Part shown: positions 9,152-17,664 of the stretch, in pieces
How positions within the stretch are numbered: position 1 is the stretch's first letter
How the letters are laid out: every line of letters begins with the position of its first letter
Source of the DNA: JAFDZV01 sp964455525
GTDB lineage: Bacteria > Bacteroidota > Ignavibacteria > OLB7
DNA: 64,000 nucleotides
NCBI GenBank assembly: GCA_964455525.1
Contig: CAYVWR010000004.1
Coordinates: forward strand, 62,001 to 126,000
Reading direction: 5' to 3'
Notes under the pieces: generated by a model
The model's input: the letters and a program-made list of their open reading frames with translations, nothing else
What the model was told of the DNA's origin: nothing
Database searches by the model: none
Made by a program: the position numbers and the translations under genes

Positions 9152-11755
9152 TTACCGGGAGCAGCGGCGGAGCACCGCCGTCGGCAGATGTTCGTCGCCG
9201 GGGCGTACCGTCACCTGGATGTCATCGGTTGGAGGGCAGAGACGGCGCGAGGCAAGCTGGTTTTCATCGAAGATCATACGATAAGTGCCGGTGGAGACGC
9301 CGGGGATGAAGATGGTGCCATCGGAGAATACCTCGCCCTCGTAGACGGAGGCGCTGGCATCGGCGGCGACAAGCTGAACACGCAGCCCATTCACAAATGC
9401 CGGAGCACCTTGCAGGGTACCGTTGTCGTCGATCTGGCAGGTTCCCGTAAGATCAAATCCAGGGGCGAGCGGAACCTCGATGATCTGCACACCGCTCGGC
9501 AGCGTATAGATATCGAACTGCGAGCGGCTGGGGAAAAGGCCCTCCGATCCATACGTCCAGCGGTCCACTGTCAGCTTGCACTGTCTGTTGGCCGGAAGCG
9601 AGCGGAACATGCCATCATCGGCGGTGAATTCGGTGCCGCCGATATCAAGCCAGGATTGCGGCGGGTTCATCGATTCCTCGCCGGGATCGCGCACGCCGTT
9701 CTGGTTGCGATCGTGGAAGGCCTCCACCAGAATGGCCGACTGGCCAACAGCCGATTCGGAGAAGAGCGTAAGGCCGCGCGAGGAGACCAGGGCGCTCCCC
9801 TGTACCAGCGATGCGGCGCTGAATTTTTCATTGGCATAGCTTGCAAGCGCCAGGGCGCGGAATGGATGCAGGTCCAGAGAGAACTGTGCCTGGAGCATCC
9901 CTTGCGACCACTGCATCGAGGGGACGCTATAGCCGACGTTCATGCCGATATACCGGCTGAGGCGATAATATGCCGAGAGGCTGATAGCGACCATTTTCCG
10001 GGAGAGATGATCGTAGCGGCCATGGCCGGAAATGAAGATGCCGCCGAATGGCACCACCGTCAACTGCAACGAGCTGACAACGGAGCGTCCGGTATGAAAA
10101 AGACTGTCCAATGCTGTCTGCTCGCCGATGGAGTTCGCTCCCGCCCATATCAGGCGTGTGGCGCCGATAAAGCCAACCCCGAGCAGATGGCCGGATATCT
10201 GTGGTTCTACCTCGTAGGCATCGGTGCCCACAGTGCGCAGGTACCGGGCTGCTGCGCCGATCGAGACCGGGCCGATCGGCAGATTCCCCTGGGCTGAGGA
10301 GATAAATGTTCCCCGTGTTGTCGAGAGCGAATCGATAGATACCTGGAGCATCGCATTGCTTGGCATGACCGTATAGAAGCCGCCGCCAAGAAGTCCGGTG
10401 CGGAGCTGATAGCTGGTGCTGACGGTGCTCGAACCTCCCAGCCAGAGCGTTGCAAAGGCCGAAGGGGACACGCTGTCGAGCGTCCACCGATTGATATCGC
10501 GGGAGGCATATCGTGCTTCGCCCCCCACGGTAAGGCGTTCCAGCACGCCAACGCCAAGGCGTGCACGCCCTGCAACCCCCGAGGCGCGCGACAGGCTATC
10601 GGCGCCAAGTTCGAGGGCATAATCGAGCGCTCCGGCCGGGATCATCTCCTGATTGAGCTGCATGCGGTGCTGCCGTACCTCGGTTTCCCCATACGGGCCA
10701 ACCGCTCGGGTGATGCGGTCGAGTGTGCCGTATCCCATGGGGATGTTGAAGCTGTACCGGCCACTGCTGTCGGCGCGGGTGACATCTATCAGGCGGTTTG
10801 CATCGTACAGTTCTACGGTCCATGCCGGCTGCGTCTGTCCTGCCAGCACATAGGTCCCATAGCCGGTGCGCGGGGTAAGGGGAGCATTGGTTATCTCCAG
10901 GCCATGCACCCGCCTATCGGGGAGCATAAACGTGCCCAGGCGAATGCGCGAGAGCAGCGGTGATGTGGGGGACTGATACATCCAACTTGCCCCTTCCAGA
11001 GAGAAGGCGACCTTGCTGCCGGAGGATATGTTCTGAAGTGCGGCGAGAGCATCCACTTGCAAGGTGCCATAGAGTATCTGCTGCCCAAGGCTGAGGGTTG
11101 CAACGGTGGAACGGGAATCGCCTGGATTGAAGTTGCTCGATACCCCCCAATTCATGCTGACGCCGCTGAACAACTGGCGGTTGATCGTAATAGCCGTCGG
11201 TGCGCCAACGCCTGTCAGCCCACTGCCGATCGCACCGTATTGTCCCTGGGCACGCTGCCACTGTACGATGGGGAGCCTTTCGTCCGGGGCGATACGGAGC
11301 TTGAGGTTCTGTGCGTCGTAGTAGGCATTGATCCCCAGAAGTTGTGTTATCACGCTCTGCTCTATGTATATCTGATCGTCCACCACACGAAATGCCGATG
11401 GAGAGACCGGGATGGTCTCGCGCCGGGTCTGTGCCATGTTGGTAGTACGCGATATCTCGATGGTGTCCACGCCTGGAAGCTGCGCATGCAGCGTGCTGAG
11501 ATCGGCCGAGACCTCGCTTCTGATATGGAGCAGATCGCAGAAGGAGGTAAACGGAACAAAGAGCGTATCGCCGACGAAGCGGGCAAGGAAATCGCTTGAG
11601 ACGATGCCGGACACCTCGATCCGTACAAGCCCTTCCTCGGATGGGGTGATCGTCTCGAAATCGATGAAAAGCGGGGCCGCATCGGGCGGGGGCAGGGCCG
11701 GCAGAAGGCATGGAGCCAGCAGCAGCAGGAGCGTTATGAAGATTGCACGGGTCAT
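9152..11755 (-). CDS. Fimbrial outer-membrane usher-like protein
   Basis: An 867-residue protein with a signal peptide (residues 1-24). The long central part is rich in alternating-hydrophobicity strands, as expected for a beta barrel. The block AWTVELYDANRLID...SGRYSFNIPMGYG...GPYGETEVRQ matches the plug-region pattern of PapC/FimD ushers (W-ELY-NG-L, G-Y-F, YG, GP-GE). Near the C-terminus, DRNQNGVRDPGEE is a calcium-loop motif of SdrD_B/Cna_B-like domains, which ushers do not usually carry in this form. It overlaps the upstream pilin gene by 4 bp (ATGA). Context (PapD-like chaperone, two small pilins) supports an usher that exports and assembles a surface fibre. The protein diverges strongly from enterobacterial ushers. 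Confidence 0.75.
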   Translation of the reverse strand: MTRAIFITLLLLLAPCLLPALPPPDAAPLFIDFETITPSEEGLVRIEVSGIVSSDFLARFVGDTLFVPFTSFCDLLHIRSEVSADLSTLHAQLPGVDTIEISRTTNMAQTRRETIPVSPSAFRVVDDQIYIEQSVITQLLGINAYYDAQNLKLRIAPDERLPIVQWQRAQGQYGAIGSGLTGVGAPTAITINRQLFSGVSMNWGVSSNFNPGDSRSTVATLSLGQQILYGTLQVDALAALQNISSGSKVAFSLEGASWMYQSPTSPLLSRIRLGTFMLPDRRVHGLEITNAPLTPRTGYGTYVLAGQTQPAWTVELYDANRLIDVTRADSSGRYSFNIPMGYGTLDRITRAVGPYGETEVRQHRMQLNQEMIPAGALDYALELGADSLSRASGVAGRARLGVGVLERLTVGGEARYASRDINRWTLDSVSPSAFATLWLGGSSTVSTSYQLRTGLLGGGFYTVMPSNAMLQVSIDSLSTTRGTFISSAQGNLPIGPVSIGAAARYLRTVGTDAYEVEPQISGHLLGVGFIGATRLIWAGANSIGEQTALDSLFHTGRSVVSSLQLTVVPFGGIFISGHGRYDHLSRKMVAISLSAYYRLSRYIGMNVGYSVPSMQWSQGMLQAQFSLDLHPFRALALASYANEKFSAASLVQGSALVSSRGLTLFSESAVGQSAILVEAFHDRNQNGVRDPGEESMNPPQSWLDIGGTEFTADDGMFRSLPANRQCKLTVDRWTYGSEGLFPSRSQFDIYTLPSGVQIIEVPLAPGFDLTGTCQIDDNGTLQGAPAFVNGLRVQLVAADASASVYEGEVFSDGTIFIPGVSTGTYRMIFDENQLASRRLCPPTDDIQVTVRPGDEHLPTAVLRRCSR

Positions 11756-12258
11756 TTATAGGACGCGTTAACGGTTATGGTGCCAACGTACGCCCCGCGC
11801 TTCTGCTTGGCGGTGCTTGTGACGATGCCACCAACACGCACACGAACCGTTCCGATCTGGTTGTTGCCGTTCGGTATCGTCACGTCCTGAAAGAGCGTCC
11901 CGGTTGTGAAGGTGGTCCAGGTGACCCCGTTGTTGAGGCTATAGGCGCATTGTGCATTGGTGACCGTGATGTCGAGCGCGACAAACGAGCGCCACAGATC
12001 CGTAGGGTTCACCGTGATACGAATTGCTTTTCCCTGTCTGCCGGTGATCTTGAAATCGGCGGCGGAGGTGCTGTTATAGGGGATGATGCTGGAGCTGGAG
12101 CGGAAGAGGCTTCCAAAGTTGAGGCCCTGTAAACCGGTAACAATCACCTCCTGGCCCCAGGCGCCAGTGCTTGCCGCAGCAAAGAGAAGAAGAATCGCCA
12201 GGATTCTCATGACCGCAGCCGGCACACGTGTGCGGCTGGTTCGTGCTGCTCTGTTCAT
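11752..12258 (-). CDS. Small secreted fimbrial subunit (DUF4402 / spore-coat-U-like)
   Basis: About 168 residues. A signal peptide MRILAILLLFAAASTGAWG starts at internal Met (12210). The ATG at 12258 or a TTG at 12267 are possible longer starts; the TTG would overlap the chaperone stop codon. The mature part is beta-rich, with LNFGSLF, a Ser-rich stretch, ADFKITG and a C-terminal GAYVGTITVNASYK. A terminal strand of this kind is typical of DUF4402/spore coat U fimbrial subunits. It sits between chaperone and usher genes, the place of a minor or tip subunit in archaic chaperone-usher operons. Which role it has is inferred. Confidence 0.7.
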   Translation of the reverse strand: MNRAARTSRTRVPAAVMRILAILLLFAAASTGAWGQEVIVTGLQGLNFGSLFRSSSSIIPYNSTSAADFKITGRQGKAIRITVNPTDLWRSFVALDITVTNAQCAYSLNNGVTWTTFTTGTLFQDVTIPNGNNQIGTVRVRVGGIVTSTAKQKRGAYVGTITVNASYK

Positions 12259-12263
12259 GGGGA

Positions 12264-13133
12264 TCAATCTTTTGACGTGATATTGATCGACTCTCCTGCA
12301 ACCACCATGGTATAATCTCTGGTAACGGTTGGTGCAGGGATCACCGCGTCATTGGCGCCGCCACGCTTGCTGCTCTGCGATTCCAGAGTGATGGCATAGG
12401 TGCCATCGCTCAGACGAGGCAGACGGATGGCCTTGCGGATCGCGAACTCGGCGGTGTACTGCTCCGATGCATTTGCGACCTCGGCCCCTGAGCCATCGCG
12501 CACCAGCGCGTTGATCGTGCCCCGATAGGCGCTGTTGCCAAGACGCCGTGCGTCCACCAGCAGCAGCGTGTTCTCGGCGTTCTGGCGAGCTTCGAGCCTG
12601 TCGAGCATGATGCCGGTTTCAATCGTTCCTTTACGGATGATGACCGGCAGATCCAGCTCCATACGCATCGAGATGCTCGTCTGAATGCCTTGCGCCGAAT
12701 CCAGATCCACCGGGATCGTGGTGGTCAGAGGAGTGCCGGCAACGATCAGGCGCGCCCAGTATTCGCCGGGTGCTGCGCTGTCAGGAATCATCACCATCAC
12801 CCGGACAAGACGGGAGCTGCGCGGGGCAAGGGTGAATCGCCGGGGGAATATCTTGACCCAGGACTCACCTGAGCGGGAAAGTTCTTCCGGCGTGCCTGTC
12901 GATTCAAGCGTCTGTATGCCGAGCGAATCGGTGCGGATAAGCTTGAAGCCAAGGTCGGTGCTTACCTCAACCTGGCCGTCGGATGTATTCGATACGTTGA
13001 TCTCCTGGGAGCGCTCGCGCATCGTTACGATGATACGGGTTGGTGCAACCTCGATCTGTGCCCGGGCGCTGCCGGCCAGAGAGCAGAGGATGATGCCAAC
13101 CAGAAGCAGGGTGCGGCGAGTAAGAAGATCCAT
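12264..13133 (-). CDS. PapD-like periplasmic fimbrial chaperone
   Basis: A 289-residue protein with a signal peptide (1-25, cleaving after ARA). The first domain has the chaperone pattern: IEVAPTRIIV, INVSNTSDGQVEV, then VKIFPRRFTLAPRSSRLVRV and GEYWARLIV. These correspond to the F1/G1 strand region used for donor-strand complementation. The second domain is an Ig-like fold with VDARRLGNSAYRGTI. It should bind the two DUF4402-like subunits in the periplasm and deliver them to the usher encoded downstream. The order pilin-chaperone-pilin-usher and the tight spacing mark one operon. Confidence 0.78.
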   Translation of the reverse strand: MDLLTRRTLLLVGIILCSLAGSARAQIEVAPTRIIVTMRERSQEINVSNTSDGQVEVSTDLGFKLIRTDSLGIQTLESTGTPEELSRSGESWVKIFPRRFTLAPRSSRLVRVMVMIPDSAAPGEYWARLIVAGTPLTTTIPVDLDSAQGIQTSISMRMELDLPVIIRKGTIETGIMLDRLEARQNAENTLLLVDARRLGNSAYRGTINALVRDGSGAEVANASEQYTAEFAIRKAIRLPRLSDGTYAITLESQSSKRGGANDAVIPAPTVTRDYTMVVAGESINITSKD

Positions 13134-13153
13134 AATGAATATCGTGTTTGATT

Positions 13154-13196
13154 GATCCGGCCGGAGCTTATAGCAGTAGTATGCTCCGGCCGGATC
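13154..13196 (-). terminator. Intercistronic hairpin between first pilin and chaperone genes
   Basis: Perfect 14-bp stem GATCCGGCCGGAGC (13154-13167) / GCTCCGGCCGGATC (13183-13196) with a 15-nt loop and no strong T tract. It lies in the 93-bp gap after the major pilin gene. Such hairpins in fimbrial operons lower downstream expression or protect the pilin mRNA from 3' decay; here the effect is inferred. Confidence 0.65.
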
Positions 13197-13226
13197 GGGT
13201 TCGGTTCGTTCTGCTGCAAAGAGCTA

Positions 13227-13775
13227 TCAGTTGGAATACGCGGCGCTGACGGTAAAGGTGCCGCTGTAGGTGCCGCGCTGCTGCATTGCGCCCGGCGTTA
13301 CCGATCCGCCAATCCAGACATACGCCTGTCCAAGTCCGTCGCTGTTGATCGCATTGCCCTGATGATCGGCGCTCAGGGCCAGGGTGGCCGTGCCGCTGGA
13401 TGCATCCAGTTGTGTTGCGTTCGCCTGTGCATTGTTTGTGTTGGCGCGAAGCGCATTGCGGCCAATGGATACGTTCATGGTTGCTCCGCTCCCTGCAAGC
13501 GTGGAGATGGTGAGGGATGCCGGAACGGTGATAACGATGTTATCCCCCTCGTCGCCGCTCAACGTTACGGCCGCTGCCGAAGCGCTTGTTGCCAGAACCG
13601 TCGATGTGGAGCCTTTGGCGATTGTGCCAAAGGCAAGAGGGGCTGTGGCCTCGGCCGTGATCGGTGTAACGATCACGGCTGTTGCGTGTACCCCTACCGA
13701 CTGAGCGGACGCCGTGGTTGCAGCAGTTAGAACCAGCAACGCAAGGGGAACGCCTGGTAGAATGTTGCGAGTCAT
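13227..13775 (-). CDS. Probable major fimbrial subunit (DUF4402 family)
   Basis: A 182-residue protein with a signal peptide ending TASA (1-24). The mature part has the DUF4402 pattern: APLAFGTIAKGSTSTV, AAVTLSGDEGDNIVITVP, a glycine-rich middle, and a terminal GTYSGTFTVSAAYSN, the expected complementing strand. It is very rich in Ala, Thr and Ser, has no Cys and is first in the operon, as expected of a major subunit made in excess. AGG precedes the ATG. It is homologous in outline to the product of 11752-12258. Confidence 0.75.
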   Translation of the reverse strand: MTRNILPGVPLALLVLTAATTASAQSVGVHATAVIVTPITAEATAPLAFGTIAKGSTSTVLATSASAAAVTLSGDEGDNIVITVPASLTISTLAGSGATMNVSIGRNALRANTNNAQANATQLDASSGTATLALSADHQGNAINSDGLGQAYVWIGGSVTPGAMQQRGTYSGTFTVSAAYSN

Positions 13776-13800
13776 GAGACCTATCTGTTTTGTTCGTGAG

Positions 13801-13846
13801 GAGGTCCGGTGTCCAGATGTACCGGAGGTAGCCTCGTGTGGACCTC
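13801..13846 (-). promoter_or_regulatory. Leader hairpin upstream of the major pilin gene
   Basis: Nested inverted repeats GAGGTCC (13801-13807) / GGACCTC (13840-13846) and TCCGGT / ACCGGA (13805-13826) lie 26-71 bp upstream of the pilin start on the minus strand. They could form a 5' stem-loop in the transcript leader. Function is not shown. Confidence 0.35.
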
Positions 13847-14374
13847 AAAAACATATCTGAAGGGCTGATGCGGCATAATCATGCCATCGGGGCTTCCCCG
13901 GTTTTTATCCTGGAATGCGCTGCTGTTGCCGTTGTTGCCTGTCCGGTTTTCCAACACAATCCGGATTTCGTACATCATTTTCAGCGCAGCCGGAATGAGC
14001 GATCACGCAAAGGGGCGATGGCAGGTGCTTGTGCCATGCCGCGCATGATCTTCCCGGCCCGATAAGGGCCGCCGGAGTATGGAGTCGCCAACGATGATTT
14101 TGATCTGAGATGGCTGGACCGTCAGCCCTGGACCGCGTCGGAAGACGTGTGTGCGGGCGCCTTAGTTTCTATCGAGGGTTGGTTGTATGCCAACGGTGGA
14201 GGAACTTTAAGGAGGCATGCATACTTCGATACCTGGGATAACCCCGGTGATGGTTAATTTCGCCCCCGTATCCGGCCTGCGGGGAACAGATATGCCGGGC
14301 GGGCCGCTGCCTCTAAGCGCGACAGCGCGATCTCCCTGCCACGGCTGAACAATTTCAAACGATCAGAGCAGACT
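13847..14374. other. Divergent intergenic region between fimbrial operon and murJ
   Basis: About 530 bp without a gene. It must hold promoters for both directions. I see a short GGCCC/GGGCC hairpin (14056-14070) but no clear promoter consensus. Confidence 0.35.
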
Positions 14375-15976
14375 GTGTCAATATCCCAGAAGGGGGGAGC
14401 CAGGGAGGTCGGCTCGGGGCGTTCAGCGTTCCTTGTGGCCGCCGGAATTCTCCTGAGCCGTATCGCCGGGCTGGTTCGCGAGCGAGTTTTCGCGCATTAT
14501 TTCGGTAATTCCGTTGCCGCCGATGCCTTCAAGGCAGGTTTTCGCATCCCCAATCTATTGCAGAATCTTTTTGGAGAAGGGGTGCTTTCAGCATCGTTTA
14601 TCCCGGTGTATGCAGGGCTGGTTGCCCGTGGGGAGAAGGAGCAGGCCGGGCGTGTTGCCGGGGCGGTTGCCGCGCTCCTGGGGTTGGTGACATCGGTGCT
14701 GGTGCTGGCCGGTGTGCTGCTGACGCCATTGCTGATTGATCTGATCGCTCCCGGCTTCGAGGGGGAGAAGCGGGAGCTGACGGTTCGGCTTGTTCGGATT
14801 CTCTTTCCGGCAACCGGGCTTCTGGTGATGAGTGCCTGGTGCCTTGGCATCTTGAACAGCCACCGTCGCTTCTTTCTTTCCTATGCTGCTCCGGTGATCT
14901 GGAACGTCGCTATGATCGGTGCCATGGTCATATTCGGCGGAAGGATGGGGGCATTTCCGCTTGCAGAAGCTTTGGCCTGGGGGGCAGTGGCCGGCAGCCT
15001 GCTTCAGATCGGCGTGCAACTCCCATCGGTGATACGGCTTGTCTCAGGATTGCGGATACGAATTGATCCGGCTCTGGATGGCGTGCGGACGGTGCTGCGG
15101 AATTTCGTTCCGGTGTTCATCAGCCGTGGAGTGGTGCAGATCAGCGCCTATATCGACAACCTGCTTGCCAGCTTTCTTCCAACCGGCGCGGTGGCTGCGC
15201 TTGCGTACGCGCAGATACTCTATACGCTTCCGGTGAGCCTGTTCGGCATGTCCGTCTCGGCTGCCGAGCTTCCTGCCATGTCCAGCGCTGTTGGCTCCGA
15301 TGAGGAGATCGCTGCCTATCTGCACCGGCGTCTTGATGCCGGGCTTCGGCGCATCGCGTTTTTTATAGTCCCATCGGCAATGGCCTTTCTGGCGCTTGGC
15401 GATGTCGTCACCGCGGCCATCTACCAGACGGGGGCCTTCACCCACGACGACACCATCTATGTCTGGGCTATCCTGGCAGGGTCCACGGTCGGCCTCCTTG
15501 CCTCCACGCTTGGGCGTCTTTATTCCTCCACTTACTACGCGCTTCGTGATACGCGAACGCCGCTTCGGTACGCCATCGTGCGCGTGGTGCTGACGACGGT
15601 GCTTGGGTATCTCTGTGCTGTGGTGCTTCCCCCGCTGCTCGGGATCAAGGAAAGCCTTGGCGCTGTTGGGCTGAGCGTATCGGCTGGCATGGCCGGGTGG
15701 GCGGAGTTCTTCCTTCTGCGCCGTACAATGAACCGGCGGATAGGGCGGACCGGCATTTCCGGCATCGTTATGGTCAAGCTCTGGGGCGCTGCGGCAGTTG
15801 CGGCGGCGGTTGGCTGGGGCATAAAGCTTCTTGCTGGCATGGTGCATCCGGTTGTCATGGCGGCCCTTGTTCTGCTCCCCTATGGCATTGTGTATCTGGG
15901 CAGTACGGCGGCGCTTGGATTCAACGAGGCGCGTGAGATCACCGGGCGCATCATCCGGCTGCTGAGGCGGCGCTAG
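14375..15976 (+). CDS. murJ: Lipid II flippase MurJ
   Basis: A 533-residue polytopic membrane protein of the MOP superfamily, with about 14 predicted segments. It flips lipid II across the inner membrane for peptidoglycan synthesis. The family N-terminus is clear: LSRIAGLVRERVFAHYFG, AADAFKAGFRIPN and NLFGEGVLSASFIPVY, which include the conserved central-cavity Arg and the GEG(V/A)-S-F-P signature. The length matches MurJ of Gram-negative bacteria. The start is GTG at 14375. It is monocistronic or lies with the NAD-binding protein gene 92 bp downstream. Confidence 0.93.
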   Translation: MSISQKGGAREVGSGRSAFLVAAGILLSRIAGLVRERVFAHYFGNSVAADAFKAGFRIPNLLQNLFGEGVLSASFIPVYAGLVARGEKEQAGRVAGAVAALLGLVTSVLVLAGVLLTPLLIDLIAPGFEGEKRELTVRLVRILFPATGLLVMSAWCLGILNSHRRFFLSYAAPVIWNVAMIGAMVIFGGRMGAFPLAEALAWGAVAGSLLQIGVQLPSVIRLVSGLRIRIDPALDGVRTVLRNFVPVFISRGVVQISAYIDNLLASFLPTGAVAALAYAQILYTLPVSLFGMSVSAAELPAMSSAVGSDEEIAAYLHRRLDAGLRRIAFFIVPSAMAFLALGDVVTAAIYQTGAFTHDDTIYVWAILAGSTVGLLASTLGRLYSSTYYALRDTRTPLRYAIVRVVLTTVLGYLCAVVLPPLLGIKESLGAVGLSVSAGMAGWAEFFLLRRTMNRRIGRTGISGIVMVKLWGAAAVAAAVGWGIKLLAGMVHPVVMAALVLLPYGIVYLGSTAALGFNEAREITGRIIRLLRRR

Positions 15977-16068
15977 AGATGGCATGCCATATGCGCCCAT
16001 ACGGCATAAGGAGTGCTGGGGAGTGAACGGTTCATGAAACGAGCATTCTTCTTACACGCTACGGAACG

Positions 16069-16743
16069 ATGATGAGCGATAAAACCGCGCTTCTGTTTGG
16101 GGCCACCGGCCTTGTCGGCGGGCACTGTCTTGATCTTCTTCTTCGCGAGAACTCCTACCGGAAGGTTGTGGCATTTGCACGGCGTCCCCTGGCCATCAAC
16201 AATCCCAGGCTCCAGGTCGAGCTTATAGATTTCGAGCGGTTGCAGGACTACAATCATCTGATTGCAGGGGACGATCTCTTCTGCTGTCTTGGCACCACGA
16301 TTCGGGCTGCCGGTTCGCAGGATGCATTTTTCCACGTCGATTTCACCTACCCCCATCACATTGCGACAACTGCCCGGAGCAATGGCGTCGGCCAGTTCCT
16401 TCTGGTCTCCTCGATCGGTGCCGACCCTCAATCGTCGGTATTTTACAGCCGGGTAAAGGGGGAACTGGAGCAGGCCATCCAGCGTATCCCGTTCAGCGCC
16501 ATCCAGCTTTTCCGTCCATCGCTTCTGCTCGGCGATCGCAGGGAGTTTCGGTTTGGGGAGAGGTTTGCCTCCATCGCTTCCAGAGCCATCGCGCCGCTTC
16601 TGCTCGGCTCGCTGCGCAAGTACCGGCCGATCGAGGCGCGGGATGTGGCTGCGGCAATGGTTGCCGTTGCAGGGGAGGATCGGGCCGGGGTCAATATCTA
16701 CGAGTCGGATGCCATCGCCGCAATCGCATCCGGGGCCTCCTAG
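16069..16743 (+). CDS. NAD(P)-binding Rossmann protein (HTATIP2/CC3-like atypical SDR)
   Basis: A 224-residue protein. A dinucleotide-binding loop GATGLVG lies at residues 10-16. A conserved CCLGTTIRAAGS block, the SSIGAD strand and a Y-SRVKGELE motif (the SDR Tyr-X3-Lys) follow. This pattern belongs to short oxidoreductases related to eukaryotic HTATIP2. The substrate is unknown. Both ATGs of ATGATG at 16069 are possible starts. The gene converges with the pseudouridine synthase gene, separated by only 3 bp. Confidence 0.85.
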   Translation: MMSDKTALLFGATGLVGGHCLDLLLRENSYRKVVAFARRPLAINNPRLQVELIDFERLQDYNHLIAGDDLFCCLGTTIRAAGSQDAFFHVDFTYPHHIATTARSNGVGQFLLVSSIGADPQSSVFYSRVKGELEQAIQRIPFSAIQLFRPSLLLGDRREFRFGERFASIASRAIAPLLLGSLRKYRPIEARDVAAAMVAVAGEDRAGVNIYESDAIAAIASGAS

Positions 16744-16746
16744 CTT

Positions 16747-17445
16747 TTAATCGTCCAGTGCGACCGTATCCCATCCGAACTGCTGAAAGAGTCCTTGCAG
16801 CTCCTCCGGCAGCGGTGCATCAATTCTGAGATCTCCGCTTCCAGATGGGTGGGGAAGGATAAGCGTGCGTGCATGGAGCATCATTCTATGACTGTTGAAC
16901 TGTTCGCGGAACAGCCGGTTCTGACGGCCCTCGCCATAGGTGGTATCGCCAACAACCGGATGTTTGATATGTGCCATATGCCGTCTGATCTGGTGGGTGC
17001 GCCCGGTGATCGGCTCTGCACGTACCAGCGAGTAGCGTGCCGTCTCGTATTTGCCAACCGGGTGGGGAAGTTCCACTGTTGCCAGGCGAGAGTAGAGCGT
17101 GCGCGCCTGGATCGACTTGATGCCGTTATCATCGGCAAGGGGGGAGTCGATATCGCCGTGCTCGGGAGCATATCCTCGTACCACGACCAGGTAGCGTTTT
17201 TTTACCTCGCGCAGCCGGAGCAGTTCGGCAAGCTGGTGGGCGGTTGCGGAATTGAGTCCAAAGATGAGCACGCCCGATGTTCCGCGATCGAGGCGATGAA
17301 CAGGGTAGATCCACGCGCCAAGCTGGGATCGAAGAAGGCTCAGGCAGGTCTCGCGGTCGGGGGCAACATTGGAGGGATGCACAAGCAGTCCGCTCGGTTT
17401 GGAAATTGCCACGATATTAGAGTCGTTATAGAGAACGTCGAGCAT
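16747..17445 (-). CDS. RluA-family pseudouridine synthase (TruC-like)
   Basis: A 232-residue protein without an S4 domain. The catalytic motif HRLDRGTSGVLIFG holds the essential Asp. Other family blocks are the N-terminal VAISKPSGLLVHPS, the TGRTHQIRRHMAHI RNA-binding motif and DTTYGEG. The short length and missing S4 domain fit TruC, which modifies U65 of tRNA, but paralog specificity in this family cannot be told from sequence alone. The product acts in the cytoplasm on structured RNA. Confidence 0.9.
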   Translation of the reverse strand: MLDVLYNDSNIVAISKPSGLLVHPSNVAPDRETCLSLLRSQLGAWIYPVHRLDRGTSGVLIFGLNSATAHQLAELLRLREVKKRYLVVVRGYAPEHGDIDSPLADDNGIKSIQARTLYSRLATVELPHPVGKYETARYSLVRAEPITGRTHQIRRHMAHIKHPVVGDTTYGEGRQNRLFREQFNSHRMMLHARTLILPHPSGSGDLRIDAPLPEELQGLFQQFGWDTVALDD

Positions 17446-17664
17446 GCAGTTGGTTCATGATGCCGGAGATGCTGCTGCCACGATGCATGCCGTTGGTTCT
17501 GCATCTGTGCGGGGGCGGCCTCAGCGCGGCAATGGATGGAGAGGGTAGAGTGCTGGCGGATGGTGCCTGGAGATCGGTATGCGGCATCGCCAGATGATGC
17601 CGATGCCAGTGTCTGCCATGCGTCCGGCCGCAGCCTCGCAATTTACAACAGAGTTCACCAGGGT

